In this document: positions 6,630 through 7,281 of the stretch, piece after piece
Numbering within the stretch: the first letter of the stretch is position 1
Layout of the letters: every line of letters begins with the position of its first letter
Assembly: GCA_938028645.1 (NCBI GenBank)
Contig: CALIMD010000188.1
Location: forward strand, 1-7,281
Length of the DNA: 7,281 nt
Direction: 5' to 3'
Origin: an uncultured Alphaproteobacteria bacterium
GTDB lineage: Bacteria > Pseudomonadota > Alphaproteobacteria > Thalassobaculales > Thalassobaculaceae
The notes under the pieces: model-generated
Database searches by the model: none
Told to the model about the DNA's origin: nothing
The model's input: the letters and a program-made list of their open reading frames with translations, nothing else
Made by a program: the position numbers and the translations under genes

Positions 6630-7281
6630 ATGGCAATAGGTCTTGGTTTAGGAATGGCGGCATACACCTTCACGTCTGCAAAGGGGTATTGGAAGTGGGT
6701 AAAACGCTGCGACACAGCTGGGATCGATTCGTTATGGCAAACAGACCGGCTTATTTCTAAAGAGCCTTTTTTGGAATGCCTTACGGTTATGGCTGGGCTG
6801 GCGGGCGCAACAACAAAAATAAAGTTTGGTATGAATGTGGCTTCCTTGGGATTACGTGATCCACTTATGACGGCTAAGCAATGTGCGACAATAGATTATT
6901 TATCAGACGGAAGGCTTTTGCCGGCCTTTGGTCTTGGAAGCAATAGGTCAAGAGATTGGATTGGATCTGGAACAGATACAAAAGCGCGCGGAAGAAGAAT
7001 GAATGAAGCTCTGGAAATAATGACGGCGCTATGGGAAGGAGAGGAAGTCTCATATCAAGGAAAGCACTTTAACTATGATAGAGCCTGTATTTCCCCACTT
7101 CCAGTTCAAAAGCCATTGCCTTTGTGGATTGGTGGTAGTTCCGATGCAGCGATAGAGCGGTCGGGACGATATGGTACAGGCTGGCAGGCAGCTTTTGATA
7201 CTCCGGAAGAAGCAGGTCTAGTGGTGGAAAAAATATTATCATCGGCCGATAAGCATAAAAGGCCGATGGACCGTGACCACT
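6630..7281 (+). CDS. LLM-class (luciferase-like) F420-dependent oxidoreductase 2, 3'-truncated by the window edge
   Basis: An ATG at 6630 opens a frame that stays open for 217 codons to the end of the window. The gene is partial only because the window stops; typical family length is about 280-340. It is a second luciferase-like oxidoreductase: GIDSLWQTDR (31-40), the barrel segment KIKFGMNV (63-70), ATIDYLSDGRLLPAFGLG (86-103), which is the conserved cofactor-proximal region, EALEIMTALWEGEEVSYQGKHF (126-147), a PLPVQKPLPLWIGGS block (156-170) and ERSGRYGTGW (176-185). AAGG (6618-6621) lies 8 bases upstream of the start as a ribosome-binding site, and the gap from LLM gene 1 is 23 bases. Sequence blocks differ clearly from LLM 1, so it is not a recent duplicate. 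Use of F420 is inferred from family resemblance and operon context; the substrate is unknown. Confidence 0.88.
   Translation, partial: MAIGLGLGMAAYTFTSAKGYWKWVKRCDTAGIDSLWQTDRLISKEPFLECLTVMAGLAGATTKIKFGMNVASLGLRDPLMTAKQCATIDYLSDGRLLPAFGLGSNRSRDWIGSGTDTKARGRRMNEALEIMTALWEGEEVSYQGKHFNYDRACISPLPVQKPLPLWIGGSSDAAIERSGRYGTGWQAAFDTPEEAGLVVEKILSSADKHKRPMDRDH

Larger units (their letters stand above)
2..7281 (+). other. F420 biosynthesis and utilisation operon (incomplete at both ends)
   Basis: Seven co-directional genes with junctions of 11 bases, 4-base overlap, 7-base overlap, 37, 25 and 23 bases form one probable transcription unit. All enzymes of the dedicated F420 pathway from riboflavin-pathway precursor to glutamylated cofactor are present (cofE, cofD, cofC, fbiC), with a reductase upstream and two candidate client enzymes downstream. 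A source of 2-phospholactate is not encoded here. No terminator is seen, and the operon promoter lies left of the window. Confidence 0.85.

Noticed and set aside
5611..7281. Recent tandem duplication of the LLM genes
   Set aside because: The two proteins share only superfamily-level features and differ in most aligned blocks, so any common origin is old.
1..7281. A wholly new defence, mobile or RNA-based system
   Set aside because: Every gene belongs to a known family and the gaps are too short to hide RNA genes, arrays or insertion elements. The novelty, if any, is in cofactor variant and client chemistry.

Overview
The window is one tightly packed, single-strand operon for coenzyme F420: biosynthesis, reduction by NADPH, and candidate use. 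All seven genes are on the + strand. Genes overlap or are separated by at most 37 bases, and no gap is large enough for a conventional terminator plus promoter. The order is npdG (NADPH:F420 reductase) - cofE (gamma-glutamyl ligase) - cofD (2-phospholactate-type transferase) - cofC (guanylyltransferase) - fbiC (fused CofG/CofH FO synthase) - LLM oxidoreductase 1 - LLM oxidoreductase 2. The last gene runs off the right edge. The left edge falls at or just before the npdG start, so the operon promoter is not visible.

Organism: the fused FbiC-type FO synthase indicates a bacterium rather than a methanogen, where CofG and CofH are normally separate. Base composition is moderate (roughly 40-45% GC, estimated by eye from a few lines) with frequent TTA, ATA and AAA codons. 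That argues against a typical high-GC actinobacterium. CofE is a stand-alone ligase without the C-terminal flavin domain of mycobacterial FbiB. Together these suggest an F420-making member of the Proteobacteria, Chloroflexi or a related uncultivated lineage. The taxon is inference and cannot be fixed from this window.

How the genes work together: FbiC makes the deazaflavin chromophore FO from a tyrosine-derived radical and the 5-amino-6-ribitylaminouracil intermediate of riboflavin synthesis. CofC activates a three-carbon phospho-acid with GTP, and CofD joins it to FO to give F420-0 or a variant. CofE adds the glutamate tail. NpdG exchanges hydride between NADPH and F420. The two downstream luciferase-like (LLM) proteins are the probable F420H2- or flavin-using enzymes; their substrates cannot be read from sequence.

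Points for a second look: unusual residues at the predicted F420/NADP hydride-transfer site of NpdG; no visible dehydro-F420 reductase domain, which leaves the three-carbon starter unit open; a TTG start for fbiC after the largest gap in the operon; and two dissimilar LLM enzymes in tandem. I found no RNA genes, mobile elements, CRISPR arrays or long repeats, and nothing that clearly amounts to a new kind of system.
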